A stretch of 64,000 nt of DNA from Trichormus sp. M33_DOE_039. GTDB lineage: Bacteria; Cyanobacteriota; Cyanobacteriia; Cyanobacteriales; Nostocaceae. This document shows, piece by piece, positions 1 through 9,589 of this stretch. The DNA is taken from the NCBI GenBank assembly GCA_015296085.1, contig DVDT01000031.1, forward strand, positions 62,001 to 126,000, in the 5' to 3' direction. The notes under the pieces are model-generated. The model saw nothing but the letters and a program-made list of their open reading frames with translations. It ran no database searches and was not told where the DNA came from. Position numbers and translations under genes: made by a program. Positions within the stretch are counted from its first letter, which is position 1; each line of letters begins with the position of its first letter.

Positions 1-234
1 ACAATTTAAAATTGTGGTGAATTAAAGGAGAGTTTAAACGCAAAAGTATGCAAAGTTCAACGCCGAGACATGCAGAGAATTAAATTCTTGTTCGCTGCGT
101 CTCTGCGTAAGATAAATTCCTCTGCAAAATTCAGCAAAGCTTCTACACTTGTGGTCAAAATATACCACGCCTGAAGTAGAACTATCCTAAACATAACTGC
201 TACTCTACTTTTAGTTAATAGATGAAACCGAAAT
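1..234. other. Upstream region of hyuA with degenerate repeat remnants
   Basis: No gene is supported here. The stretch from about 40 to 125 contains direct and inverted copies of the 'cgcaaag...gcagag / ctctgcgt' words typical of dispersed repeats in Nostoc-like genomes. The minus-strand reading frame across it has no recognisable product and probably just follows the repeat. The hyuA promoter should lie between about 130 and 234, but I see no clear -10/-35 or operator. Confidence 0.4.
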
Positions 235-2334
235 ATGTTAAAAGTCTTTGCAGATAGAGGTGGCACATTTACAGATATTGTAGCTGTGACTGATGATCAG
301 GAAATTATAGACAGACTCTCAAGACATCAGAAACGGTTTTTAATAGTTCCTGTACCTAATCAAGAATGGGTAATCGTCTATAAATTACTATCTGAAAATC
401 CTGAGCAATACCAAGATGCAGTTATTCAGGGAATTCGGGATATTATCGGCTTACAAAATGATGAATCTATTCCCTACACGGTAATCGAAGTAGTCAAAAT
501 GGGGACAACAGTAGCGACTAATGCGCTGTTAGAAAGACATGGCGATCGCGTCGTTCTGCTGATTACTAAAGGTTTCAAAGATGCTTTACAAATTGGCTAC
601 CAAAATCGTCCTGATATTTTTGCCCGGCATATTATTTTACCAACAATGCTATATGAGCAGGTAATAGAGATAGAGGAACGCTATGATGCTCATGGTAATG
701 AACTAACACCTGTTAATATTGCACAGGTAAAACAAGATTTACAAGCAGTTTATCAAACTGGAATTCGCAGTTGTGCGATTGTGTTTATGCACAGTGATCG
801 CTACCATAAACATGAGCAACAAGTAGCAGCGATCGCTCAAGAAATAGGCTTTACACAAATTTCTGTCTCTCATCAAGTCAGCCGCTTAATGAAATTGGTG
901 AGTCGAGGAGATACAACTGTTGTAGATGCTTATTTAACTCCCATTTTGCGGCGTTATGTTAACCAAGTAGCCAGTCAGTTACCTAACGTCAGATTAATGT
1001 TTATGAAATCTGATGGCGGCTTAACTGATGCTACACAATTTCAAGGTAAAGATAGCATTTTAAGCGGCCCGGCTGGCGGTATTGTCGGCGCAGTCCAAAC
1101 TAGCAAAAGAGCAGGTTTTGATTTAGTAATTACCTTTGATATGGGAGGAACAAGTACAGATGTTGCTCACTTCAAAGGGGAGTACGAACGCCAATTAAAT
1201 TCGGAAATCGCTGGAGCGCGGATGCGAGTTCCTGTATTGTCAATTAATACTATTGCGGCTGGAGGCGGTTCAATTCTATTTTTTGACGGTTCTAGTTATC
1301 GCGTAGGGCCAGAATCAGCTGGCTCAAATCCAGGCCCCGCTTGTTATCGGCGTGGTGGCCCTTTAGCAGTGACAGATGCTAATGTCATGTTAGGTAAAAT
1401 TCATCCCCAATATTTTCCTGCTGTTTTTGGAAATGATGGCAATTTACCTTTAGATAAAGATATTGTCGTAGAGAAATTTCAGCAATTAGCCCAAGAAATT
1501 GCCAATATTACAGGTAACTATCGTACACCTGAACAAGTAGCAGCAGGATTTATGGCGATCGCTGTCGAAAATATGGCAAATGCTATTAAAAAAATCAGTC
1601 TGCAACGTGGTTATGATGTCACTGAATACGTTCTTTGTTGTTTTGGTGGCGCAGGTGGACAAGTTACTTGCTTAATTGCTGATACCTTAGGGATGAAACA
1701 AATATTTCTGCACCCTTATGCTGGTGTTCTTTCAGCTTATGGAATGGGGTTAGCTGATGTGAGAGCCACCAGAGTTGGAGGAGTAGAACAGCCTTTAAAT
1801 CAAACCTTGATTCCACAATTAATACAGTTGATGGAGTCTTTAGAAACTCAAGCCAGAAGTGAACTTAGTCAAGATGAAAGTAGTTTTGAAGAAGAAATAA
1901 TTCAAACGCTAAACCTAAAATATGAGGGAACTGATTCTACTTTAGGTGTTAAGTTTAATCTGGATTTAACGCTGATGCAAACAGAATTTGTAGACAAGCA
2001 TAAGTCTCGCTATGGTTTCATTCAGTCAGACAAAAACTTAATTGTTGAGTCTATTTCAGTAGAAGTAATTCAGAAAATGGATACTCCTGAAGAGCCTTTA
2101 ATGACTCGTAATCGACCTCTAGATGAAGCCCCGCAACCAGTAGAAATAGTCCAAATGTTTACTGCTGAACAATGGCATAATACACCAGTTTATCACCGGG
2201 AAGATTTACAACCAGGAGATTGTATTAAAGGTGCAGCTATCATTGTGGAAAAAATTAGCACAATTGTAGTTGAACCTAACTGGAAAGCCCAATTAACTGA
2301 GCGCAATCATTTGATTTTGCAACGGCTTCTATAA
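235..2334 (+). CDS. hyuA: Hydantoinase/5-oxoprolinase subunit A (HyuA family)
   Basis: 699 aa. HyuA subunits use ATP to activate and open cyclic amides such as 5-oxoproline or hydantoins, working with HyuB. The N-terminus has the acetate-kinase-like phosphate motif DRGGTFTD (about residues 8-15). The second motif TFDMGGTSTDVAHF lies near residues 302-315, followed by the family's GGGS and GPESAGSNPGPACY stretches. The length is normal for the alpha subunit. hyuB follows after 146 bp on the same strand, so the pair is probably one operon. The two proteins correspond to the N- and C-terminal halves of the fused 5-oxoprolinases of about 1250-1290 aa. The ATG start places DRGGTFTD at the expected distance from the N-terminus. 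The substrate is not decidable from sequence; 5-oxoproline (glutathione turnover) is the default guess. Confidence 0.88.
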   Translation: MLKVFADRGGTFTDIVAVTDDQEIIDRLSRHQKRFLIVPVPNQEWVIVYKLLSENPEQYQDAVIQGIRDIIGLQNDESIPYTVIEVVKMGTTVATNALLERHGDRVVLLITKGFKDALQIGYQNRPDIFARHIILPTMLYEQVIEIEERYDAHGNELTPVNIAQVKQDLQAVYQTGIRSCAIVFMHSDRYHKHEQQVAAIAQEIGFTQISVSHQVSRLMKLVSRGDTTVVDAYLTPILRRYVNQVASQLPNVRLMFMKSDGGLTDATQFQGKDSILSGPAGGIVGAVQTSKRAGFDLVITFDMGGTSTDVAHFKGEYERQLNSEIAGARMRVPVLSINTIAAGGGSILFFDGSSYRVGPESAGSNPGPACYRRGGPLAVTDANVMLGKIHPQYFPAVFGNDGNLPLDKDIVVEKFQQLAQEIANITGNYRTPEQVAAGFMAIAVENMANAIKKISLQRGYDVTEYVLCCFGGAGGQVTCLIADTLGMKQIFLHPYAGVLSAYGMGLADVRATRVGGVEQPLNQTLIPQLIQLMESLETQARSELSQDESSFEEEIIQTLNLKYEGTDSTLGVKFNLDLTLMQTEFVDKHKSRYGFIQSDKNLIVESISVEVIQKMDTPEEPLMTRNRPLDEAPQPVEIVQMFTAEQWHNTPVYHREDLQPGDCIKGAAIIVEKISTIVVEPNWKAQLTERNHLILQRLL

Positions 2335-2480
2335 TAATCATGATAATTAACAAAAATAAAAAGTATTGTGTACAACACCAGGGCTTAAAATTAGGGACTG
2401 CTCTAATATGTAGGACTTTCTATATTGGGTTTTCAGAATTTTGAGTTGCTGATTTTATAATTTAAGGAGTAAAAACTCTA

Positions 2481-4037
2481 ATGTATACCACATCTCAGCC
2501 TGATCCTGTCCGATTAGAGATTTTCAAAAATCTTTATCAATTTATCGCTGAACAGATGGGAATAGTCCTACAAAATACAGCCGCATCAGTTAATATTAAA
2601 GAACGCTTAGATTTCTCCTGTGCAATTTTTGATGATTCTGGATTATTAGTAGCTAATGCCCCCCATATTCCTGTACATTTAGGCTCAATGAGTGAAAGTG
2701 TCCGCAGTTTAATTAATGCTCAAAGCGACACTATTAAATCGGGAAATGTGTATTTATCTAATAATCCCTATAACGGCGGAACTCACCTCCCAGATGTCAC
2801 AGCCATTACCCCTGTATTTCTGGAAGGTGGTGAACATCTTTCCTATCCTATCTTTTATGTCGCTTCTCGCGGACATCAAGCTGACATTGGTGGAATTACG
2901 CCTGGTTCTATGCCTCCTCATAGTAAAACTGTAGAAGAAGAAGGAATTTTATTTGATAATTTCCTCTTGGTAGAACAAGGAGAATTTCGGGAAATAGCCG
3001 TACGAGAATTACTACTAAATCATCCCTATCCTGCTCGTAATCCTCATCAAAACATAGCTGATTTTAAGGCACAAATTGCTGCTAATGAACGCGGAGTTAA
3101 AGAACTCTCTAGAATGGTGTCTCGATACGGGCTGGAAACAGTTCAAGCTTATATGAAATTTGTGCAAGATAATGCTGAGGAGTCAGTGAGGAGGGCGATT
3201 GATGTTCTTAAAAATGGCTCATTTGTTTATGAAATGGATAGCGGCGCAAAGATTCAGGTAGAGGTGACAATTAATCGAAAAACCCGCAGTGCTAAAATTG
3301 ATTTCACTGGTACATCTCAACAGTTAAATAGTAACTTTAACGCTCCGAAAGCAGTCACTCAAGCAGCAGTTTTATATGTTTTTCGGACTTTAGTTGATGA
3401 TAGTATTCCCCTCAATGCTGGGTGCTTAAAACCTTTAGAAATTATTGTTCCTGAAGGTTGTATGTTGAACCCTATGTATCCAGCGGCCGTAGTTGCAGGT
3501 AATGTAGAGACTTCCCAAACTGTTGTCGATGCTTTATATGGTGCTTTGGGTGTGATGGCTGCTTCTCAAGGGACGATGAATAACTTTACTTTTGGGAACG
3601 ATCGCTATCAATATTATGAAACCATTTGTGGCGGTTCTGGTGCAGGAGCTAACTTTAATGGTACAGACGCAGTGCAGACTCACATGACGAATTCTCGCTT
3701 GACTGATCCAGAAGTGTTAGAAACTCGCTATCCTGTTCTATTAGAAAGCTTTAGTCTGCGTCCTGATAGTGGCGGTAAAGGTAAACATCAGGGTGGTAAT
3801 GGGGTCATTCGTCGCCTGCGCTTTTTAGAAACGATGACCGCTAATATTCTCTCTGGACATCGGGTTGTACCTCCCTTTGGGTTAAATGGTGGTGAAGCAG
3901 GACAAGTGGGACACAACTGGGTAGAACGTGCAGATGGGGTTAAAGAGAATTTAGATAGTACAGCCACGGTAGAAATGAACCCCGGTGATGTATTTGCGAT
4001 CGCTACTCCTGGAGGTGGAGGATTCGGTCATTTGTAA
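2481..4037 (+). CDS. hyuB: Hydantoinase/5-oxoprolinase subunit B (HyuB family)
   Basis: 518 aa, the usual HyuB length. The N-terminus (DPVRLEIFKNLYQFIAEQMG) and the motif VYLSNNPYNGGTHLPDV near residue 90 are characteristic of HyuB. Later hallmarks are SRGHQADIGGITPGSMPP and the glycine-rich tail ATPGGGGFGHL. The start ATG is preceded by a strong ribosome-binding sequence (aaggag, about 2464-2469). The protein is expected to be the cytosolic partner of the HyuA encoded just upstream. Transcription probably ends at the hairpin at 4184-4221. Confidence 0.88.
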   Translation: MYTTSQPDPVRLEIFKNLYQFIAEQMGIVLQNTAASVNIKERLDFSCAIFDDSGLLVANAPHIPVHLGSMSESVRSLINAQSDTIKSGNVYLSNNPYNGGTHLPDVTAITPVFLEGGEHLSYPIFYVASRGHQADIGGITPGSMPPHSKTVEEEGILFDNFLLVEQGEFREIAVRELLLNHPYPARNPHQNIADFKAQIAANERGVKELSRMVSRYGLETVQAYMKFVQDNAEESVRRAIDVLKNGSFVYEMDSGAKIQVEVTINRKTRSAKIDFTGTSQQLNSNFNAPKAVTQAAVLYVFRTLVDDSIPLNAGCLKPLEIIVPEGCMLNPMYPAAVVAGNVETSQTVVDALYGALGVMAASQGTMNNFTFGNDRYQYYETICGGSGAGANFNGTDAVQTHMTNSRLTDPEVLETRYPVLLESFSLRPDSGGKGKHQGGNGVIRRLRFLETMTANILSGHRVVPPFGLNGGEAGQVGHNWVERADGVKENLDSTATVEMNPGDVFAIATPGGGGFGHL

Positions 4038-4183
4038 TTAGGAACTTCCACTTTTCAAACTATCTAGTTTGTCGTCATGGTTAGCATCACATGGAAATCA
4101 AATTCAAAATAAAATTCATGCTTCCAGTGGTTGACAAATTAGAAAAAATATTGGTGAATTTTATTGCCATTGTAGTTATGTAA

Positions 4184-4221
4184 TTAAAAATCCCGTGGAG
4201 ATAAATTCACGGGATTTTTAA
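4184..4221. terminator. Bidirectional intrinsic terminator between hyuB and a small gene
   Basis: A perfect 14-bp inverted repeat (4184-4197 with 4208-4221) with a 10-nt loop. The stem has a GC core and is flanked by A and T runs on either side. It lies between two convergent genes and can serve both. Confidence 0.8.
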
Positions 4222-4235
4222 CTTTAACTACCTGA

Positions 4236-4430
4236 TTAATATAATTCTGTTTTTATTTTGATCTTACCTACGGCTCTACCTATCTTTTCCCAGGCTCTAG
4301 CTGTTTCATTATCTTCCCAGTCGGTTCTAAGATATTCAGCTTTTTCATAACAAATTTGAGACATAATTCTTAGCACATCCACGACACTCATACTATCAAG
4401 CATCGCTTCGATGTCCTCTTTGTCGTACAT
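4236..4430 (-). CDS. Small acidic hypothetical protein, 64 aa
   Basis: I do not recognise a family. The protein starts MYDKEDIEAMLDSMSVVDVLRIMSQ (shown here only in part as MYDKEDIEAMLDSMSVVDVL) and is predicted to be helical and soluble, with no signal peptide or membrane segment. A ribosome-binding sequence (ggagtg) sits just upstream of the ATG, and a strong bidirectional terminator lies just beyond the stop codon. Both support a real gene. It is convergent with hyuB and divergent from the TPR gene, and probably has its own promoter in the 260-bp gap to its right. Confidence 0.65.
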   Translation of the reverse strand: MYDKEDIEAMLDSMSVVDVLRIMSQICYEKAEYLRTDWEDNETARAWEKIGRAVGKIKIKTELY

Positions 4431-4690
4431 ATTTCACACTCCATCTGTTGAAAGATAGATAAATTGGTTGAAGATGATGATTTTCATTACATCTAATTGT
4501 GATAATAGTTGGATTCCTCATATCTTTACATATTTCAATAGCATGAAATAAAACTTGTGACAAATCTAGCTGTATATATATTGGTATTATGGCTGAATTT
4601 ATAGTTTAATCAATATAACGTGTCCTACCCTATTAATGGCAAGTTGAGACTCATCAAACTCATGCCTAGTGCAACAAGACAAAAAATTAG

Positions 4691-6511
4691 ATGAATGCTG
4701 ACGCTTTTTTCCAACCGGGACTATATATAAATTTGCCAGGGAAGTATCAAGGAACGATCGCAAATCAAACCCAAGCCGCCAAACACCAACCTGACTATGC
4801 AGTAGCTTATGTGAACCAAGGAATGATTCTGTGTAATGAACTCCAAGATTATCAAGCCGCGATCGCAGATTTAAGTCGCGCTATCAAAATCAATCCTCAA
4901 CTAGCCGAAGCTTATTACTATCGAGGATTTGCACGTTATGCTTTGGCTGACTATACAGGAGCGATCGCTGATTATGATCAAGTATTGCAGATTAACTCCA
5001 CAATCGCAGGAGCATATTACTATCGAGGTAAAGCATACTTCGCCTTGGGAGAATATAACCAAGCGATCGCTGACTACATACACATCATAGAAGTAAATCC
5101 AGAATTAGCTAGTGATATTAATATAGATATTGCTTACGCTTATTATGGCTGGGGCGTAGCTTTGGCGGAACAAGGGGATTATCCAGAAGCGATATCAACT
5201 TTTCAAACAGCTTTGCAATGGCATCCTTACTTAGCTGCAGTTTACAGTAGTCGCGGTAATGTTTACTATAACTTAGGAGAATATCGGCAAGCGATCGCTG
5301 ACCATGAAAGAACAATTCAGCTTGATCCTACCTTAGTAGAGGCTTATCAAAATCGGGGTAATGCCTACTATGCTTTAGGAGACTATACCGCAGCCATCGC
5401 CGACTACAGCCACACACTAGAACTTGACCCAAATTTCGCCACAGCCTACTACAATCGCGGTGTTATTCGTTCTCGCCTGCAAGAATATGATTTAGCCAGA
5501 CAAGATTTTAACCAAGCCATTCGGTTAAACCCAGAAGACGCACAAGCCTATGCAGAACGGGGTTTAATTCGAGTAGTTGAGGAAGATTACCAAGGCGCAA
5601 TTGCTGATTATAGCCAAGCATTACAAATTGATGCCAATTTAGCTTTAGTTTATGGTTTTCGTGCCAACATTCGTCGCCAACTAGGAGATTATCCAGGCGC
5701 ACTCTCAGATAGTGATCAATTAGTCGCACTGTGTCCCTATCTAGCTGAAGGATACTGCGATCGCGCTACAGCTCGTCGTCACTTAGGAGACTATCAAGGA
5801 GCGATCACTGACTATAATCAAGCGTTACAGCTCGCTCCTGACTTAGTAGAAGCATACTACGGACGAGCGATCATCTATGAAACCTTACAAGATTTTCTGG
5901 GAGCGATCGCCGATAACACCCAAGCCATTAAATTTGCACCAGATTTTGCCCCAGCATATTGTAATCGTGGGAATGCTCGTCGCCAATTAGGAGACCATCG
6001 TGGCGCACTCGCGGACTATAACCAAGCCTTAGCAATTAATCCCCAATTAGTCGAAGCCTATTATAACCGGGCTATTTGGCATTATGACCAACAAGATTAC
6101 CCAGGCGCGATCGCCGATTACACCCAAGCTTTAGAGCTTAATCCCGATTCTGCTCTATTTTATAGCCAACGTGCTAACGCCTACTATGCGATTCAGGATT
6201 ATAATCAGGCGATCGCCGATTATAGCCAAGCCATTAGCATTGACCCTCATGACGCTGAAGACTGGTATAACCGAGGTCGTAGCCATACTCAACTCGCACA
6301 TTATCAAGAAGCATTAGCCGATTTGAGCCAATCTTTACAGCATCAACCCTATTATGCTCCAGCCTATCTGTTACGCGCTGAAGTTCGCCGTAATTTAGGA
6401 GACAGAGAAGGCGCAATGAGAGATTTAAAGAAATCTGCTGACCTCTATAATCATGAAGGTAATAGACAATACCATCAACAAATTTTAGAAATGATGGCTA
6501 CCCTAAATTGA
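4691..6511 (+). CDS. TPR-repeat protein with about 16 tetratricopeptide repeats
   Basis: 606 aa built almost entirely of 34-residue TPR units from about residue 30 to 590. I count 16, each with the pattern YYNRG..Y..LGDY.GAIADY.QAL.L.P. One unit (around residues 137-177) carries a few extra residues. No signal peptide, membrane segment or catalytic domain is visible, so it is likely a cytosolic protein-interaction scaffold of unknown partner. Many repeats contain the DNA word gcgatcgc, which encodes the recurring 'AIAD' step. The ATG at 4691 has a weak ribosome-binding site; a slightly later start is possible. A terminator hairpin follows at 6519-6559. Confidence 0.85.
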   Translation: MNADAFFQPGLYINLPGKYQGTIANQTQAAKHQPDYAVAYVNQGMILCNELQDYQAAIADLSRAIKINPQLAEAYYYRGFARYALADYTGAIADYDQVLQINSTIAGAYYYRGKAYFALGEYNQAIADYIHIIEVNPELASDINIDIAYAYYGWGVALAEQGDYPEAISTFQTALQWHPYLAAVYSSRGNVYYNLGEYRQAIADHERTIQLDPTLVEAYQNRGNAYYALGDYTAAIADYSHTLELDPNFATAYYNRGVIRSRLQEYDLARQDFNQAIRLNPEDAQAYAERGLIRVVEEDYQGAIADYSQALQIDANLALVYGFRANIRRQLGDYPGALSDSDQLVALCPYLAEGYCDRATARRHLGDYQGAITDYNQALQLAPDLVEAYYGRAIIYETLQDFLGAIADNTQAIKFAPDFAPAYCNRGNARRQLGDHRGALADYNQALAINPQLVEAYYNRAIWHYDQQDYPGAIADYTQALELNPDSALFYSQRANAYYAIQDYNQAIADYSQAISIDPHDAEDWYNRGRSHTQLAHYQEALADLSQSLQHQPYYAPAYLLRAEVRRNLGDREGAMRDLKKSADLYNHEGNRQYHQQILEMMATLN

Positions 6512-6518
6512 GACTCAG

Positions 6519-6559
6519 ATGATTAATCAAACGCTATCGGGTGCGATTAATCATTTTTG
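6519..6559 (+). terminator. Intrinsic terminator after the TPR gene
   Basis: 10-bp inverted repeat (6519-6528 with 6545-6554) followed by a short T run, starting 8 bp after the TPR stop codon. Confidence 0.65.
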
Positions 6560-6805
6560 ATCCAGAAGAGGGAGTGCTTGTCAAATGGTAACACTGGGAA
6601 ACATCGGGTTACACTGTCAAAATGATTGCCCTGCAATGGCAGACTAGACTTTGGAACTTAAGTCATCCATCGTCGTCACTTATCATACAGACCGGAACAT
6701 ATTAGAGTAAATGATTTAAATCATACAATCATTTAACAAAGCTTAAAGTTGCTTTATTATATTACTTACCGAAGGTGTGAGTTGAGTTGTGGAATTTAAC
6801 TAGCG

Positions 6806-6997
6806 ATGACTACTTGTATATCTACTACTGTTGAACGTGATTCTCAATCTGTCCGAGTACGTGAATTAACCAAAACTTGTTATCGGGGTGATCAACAGGT
6901 AAAGTTCATGAGCCTGCAAGCAGAGGTTGATTCTCTGTTAATGCAATTACAAAATCTCAAGGAAAAACGTTTAGCCACCAATAGCGCAGAATCATAA
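6806..6997 (+). CDS. Small hypothetical protein, 63 aa
   Basis: Short hydrophilic protein (starting MTTCISTTVERDSQSVRVRE) with a predicted C-terminal amphipathic helix (about residues 35-56, leucine-rich, possible coiled coil) and two cysteines in the N-terminal half. I recall similar short proteins in filamentous cyanobacteria but cannot name a family. It has a 294-bp leader region upstream and its own terminator-like hairpin downstream at 7165-7217, so it is likely monocistronic. No function is inferred. Confidence 0.55.
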   Translation: MTTCISTTVERDSQSVRVRELTKTCYRGDQQVKFMSLQAEVDSLLMQLQNLKEKRLATNSAES

Positions 6998-7164
6998 AAC
7001 CAATTTTCCGGCGATCTCCTAGCTTTAGTCTGTTCTCTTGAGACTAAGTAGATAGTGGCAACCTTTGTCAAATAACCCAGGAAAATTACACTGAGTCAAC
7101 AGGCGATCGCCAAACTGAATCATTAAGAATTTATTAAATCTGTATATCAATTTACCATTACTTC

Positions 7165-7217
7165 AAATAAAAAACCAGAAATGATAAGTAAATCTTTACA
7201 TTTCTGGTTTTTTATTT
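7165..7217. terminator. Bidirectional terminator between the 63-aa gene and flv2
   Basis: A perfect 19-bp inverted repeat (7165-7183 with 7199-7217), 15-nt loop, with A-rich and T-rich ends. It lies between the plus-strand small gene and the 3' end of the minus-strand flavodiiron operon. Confidence 0.8.
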
Positions 7218-7248
7218 ATCCTAAATTTTATCTCTATACCCCCACACC

Positions 7249-8979
7249 CTAAAAATAACTACCTGATTTACGATGCTCTATAGCAGTAACCCCATCATTT
7301 TCTAACACTTCTCCTTTATCAACTACGGCATAAATCAAGCATCTATCACCACATTCAAGTTGATTGATGACCGTACATTCCAAATAGGCTAAAGCCTCAG
7401 TTAGAATCAAGCAACCATTCTCAGCCTTCTTGGTTTCCAGATGAGCAAAGGGATTATCCCCTAAAGTGCTTTGACGAGAAAAATAACGTCGCACGTTTCT
7501 ACCTTCTTTGAGGATATTCAGCACAAATTTATCGCCAGGATGACACATTAAATCAGCATTTTGCTCTTGAGCAACGGCCAGCATAATTCCTGGTGGGTTA
7601 AAAGTAGCTTGGGAGATCCAAGAAGTTAAAATACCTTTGTGATGATCTTGATCGCAAGTAGTGACGACGCATAAAGAACCAACAATTCGTCCCACAGCTT
7701 GTTCAGTGCGGTCGATTTGTGCTTCTGTGACGGCTTGGCGAGTGGTGCGTAACTTCTTGGTCTTCTTTAAGGTTTGAGCAAAGTTCGCTCCGGCTGTCTG
7801 ACACTCTTGTAATATCTCTGGTGTAGGGCTGAAGCGGACGCGAATAGTTTCAAGGCCTAAGCGATAGTTAGCATCTTTGAGCTTAGTTTCAATTAAATCA
7901 ACAGCTTCCCCACTCCAACCATAAGAACCAAAGACTCCCGCTAACTTAGTTTTCGCAGCGGTAGAAAGAACTATACCCAAAGCCGTTTGAATTTGGGTGG
8001 GTGCATGACCGCCAAGGGTGGGAGAACCAATAATAAACCCGTCACAAGCTTCGATAACGCGGTTAATTTCTGCTGGTTCTGCTAGTTCACAGTTAATTGA
8101 CTCCACATTAATGCCACTATCAATCAAACCTTGCGCGATCGCATTCGCTACAATTGCTGTGTTGCCATAGGCAGAAGCATATAACAACGCCACGCTTAAA
8201 TCTTGCGATTTCTGTACTTGACACCATTGACGGTAATCGTGAGTAAATCGGCTGAGGCTGTAGCGAATTACTGGGCCATGAGCAGGCGCGTAACATTTAG
8301 CACCCAAACCCACTAATTTATCTAACGCGACTTCCACCTGTTTAGCTTGGGCTGCATGGAGACAGTCAAAGTAATAACGTCTTTCCGCGTCTAACTTTTT
8401 CCAGTCCTCATCAAATAAAGTATCCTCGCAGATATGTGCGCCAAAAAACTTATCTGTATAAAGAATTCTCGTAGCGGGGTCATAGGTACACAGTCCATCC
8501 GGCCACCGGGGAGTCGGGACAGAGATAAAACTGAGGCGATGTCCTTGTCCTAAATCTAGAGTGTCTTCAAAACGCACAACTTGAATGCGTGACTCCCATT
8601 CTGGAAAACTTGATTTGAGAACATTAGCAGCTGGACGAGAACAAATGAGAGTAACTTGCGGTGCTTGTGTTAGCAATACCTGTAAAGTGTAGCTGCGGTT
8701 GGGATTAACGTGACCCAGAATAATGTAATTGAGGGTGGAAAAGTCGAGATTTTGGGCGAGTTGGTCGATAAAAATTGTTGTGAAAGATTCGCCTGGCGGG
8801 TCAATTAAAACTGTTTTGTCAGCTTTAATCAGATAAGAATTAGCTGTAGTTCCCCGTTGACGGGAATACTCAACCTCAAATTTTAATCTTTCCCAAGTAC
8901 GCGATCGCAGCACTAGCGTATTCTGAGCAATATCAGCAACCTGTACATCTCTAGGACGAATGTTAGTAGATATATTCAT
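7249..8979 (-). CDS. flv2: Flavodiiron protein lacking most iron ligands (Flv2-like)
   Basis: 576 aa with the cyanobacterial three-part layout: metallo-beta-lactamase-like domain (about 30-245), flavodoxin domain (about 265-405, starting VALLYASAYGNTAIVANAI) and C-terminal flavin reductase domain (about 425-576). The diiron site is degenerate. The canonical HxExDH is HVNPNR here, the next His is Arg (PTPRWPD), and the bridging Asp is Lys (TDKFFG). Only the final His (APAHGP) remains. Non-canonical ligands are known for the Flv1/Flv2 group, which pair with canonical Flv3/Flv4 and donate electrons to O2 or other acceptors downstream of photosystems. The operon order canonical FDP - membrane protein - degenerate FDP matches flv4-sll0218-flv2, so Flv2 is preferred over Flv1. 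Confidence 0.85.
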   Translation of the reverse strand: MNISTNIRPRDVQVADIAQNTLVLRSRTWERLKFEVEYSRQRGTTANSYLIKADKTVLIDPPGESFTTIFIDQLAQNLDFSTLNYIILGHVNPNRSYTLQVLLTQAPQVTLICSRPAANVLKSSFPEWESRIQVVRFEDTLDLGQGHRLSFISVPTPRWPDGLCTYDPATRILYTDKFFGAHICEDTLFDEDWKKLDAERRYYFDCLHAAQAKQVEVALDKLVGLGAKCYAPAHGPVIRYSLSRFTHDYRQWCQVQKSQDLSVALLYASAYGNTAIVANAIAQGLIDSGINVESINCELAEPAEINRVIEACDGFIIGSPTLGGHAPTQIQTALGIVLSTAAKTKLAGVFGSYGWSGEAVDLIETKLKDANYRLGLETIRVRFSPTPEILQECQTAGANFAQTLKKTKKLRTTRQAVTEAQIDRTEQAVGRIVGSLCVVTTCDQDHHKGILTSWISQATFNPPGIMLAVAQEQNADLMCHPGDKFVLNILKEGRNVRRYFSRQSTLGDNPFAHLETKKAENGCLILTEALAYLECTVINQLECGDRCLIYAVVDKGEVLENDGVTAIEHRKSGSYF

Positions 8980-9033
8980 AATTAAAGATGGGAATTGGGC
9001 ATCAACTGTTACCTGTCACCTGTCTCCAGTTCC

Positions 9034-9519
9034 TTACCTAGTCCGGTTTTGATAACGTTGGGATATTTGTTGTTCGGGGTCGATACCTTCAAAGGTGGGG
9101 GGTAGCCAAACTCGCACTACTAAAAGTACGCCGAGAACTAAAAGGAAAGCGCAAGTTGCTAAAACTTGACTCCAAGAAATTTCTAGTACACCTTTGACAA
9201 TAATTTCTCGTAGGACAGAAACGATAGAAACTTCCACCGCTACGCCAATAGATATGCGTTGTTCTTGGAGGTAAATAATTAACAGGCGAAATAACTCAAC
9301 TAAAATCAGCAGAAACAAAATATCGGCAGTGACAATGTGAAAGTCTAAAGGGGGAAGCAGGGAGAGAAACATATCTCGCACCTGAATCACCATGAAACTA
9401 AATAATCCCATGCACAAGGAAATAACAATCACATCTTGAATTAGTTCCAAAGTGCGAACAATGCGATACCGATTGATTTCGTACAGAGAAATGGGGTTAT
9501 CTTCTACGGATTTATACAT
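9034..9519 (-). CDS. PsiE/Sll0218-like small membrane protein of the flv4-2 operon
   Basis: 161 aa with three to four membrane segments (about 27-48, 63-84, 92-110 and 119-139) and charged ends. The pattern of a conserved N-terminal tyrosine/arginine stretch followed by helices fits the PsiE family. It lies between the two flavodiiron genes on the same strand (70 bp after the upstream gene, 54 bp before the next). This is the position of sll0218 in the Synechocystis flv4-2 operon, whose product is a thylakoid protein linked to photosystem II stability. Function here is inferred from that context. Both flanking gaps contain degenerate 'ggggactgggga / cctgtcacctgtctcc' repeat remnants. Confidence 0.78.
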   Translation of the reverse strand: MYKSVEDNPISLYEINRYRIVRTLELIQDVIVISLCMGLFSFMVIQVRDMFLSLLPPLDFHIVTADILFLLILVELFRLLIIYLQEQRISIGVAVEVSIVSVLREIIVKGVLEISWSQVLATCAFLLVLGVLLVVRVWLPPTFEGIDPEQQISQRYQNRTR

Positions 9520-9589
9520 GGCTAGATTGGGAATGGGGACTGGGGACTGGGTAATTCTTTTTTGTCTTGTTACTTTTGCCTTTTACCTT

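Noticed and set aside
57-266. 69-aa minus-strand frame at the left edge
   Set aside because: It lies over degenerate repeat DNA and overlaps the hyuA start; no ribosome-binding site or recognisable protein.
235-4037. A frameshifted, originally fused 5-oxoprolinase
   Set aside because: Each half has proper family ends, hyuB has its own strong ribosome-binding site, and the 146-bp gap has no leftover coding similarity.
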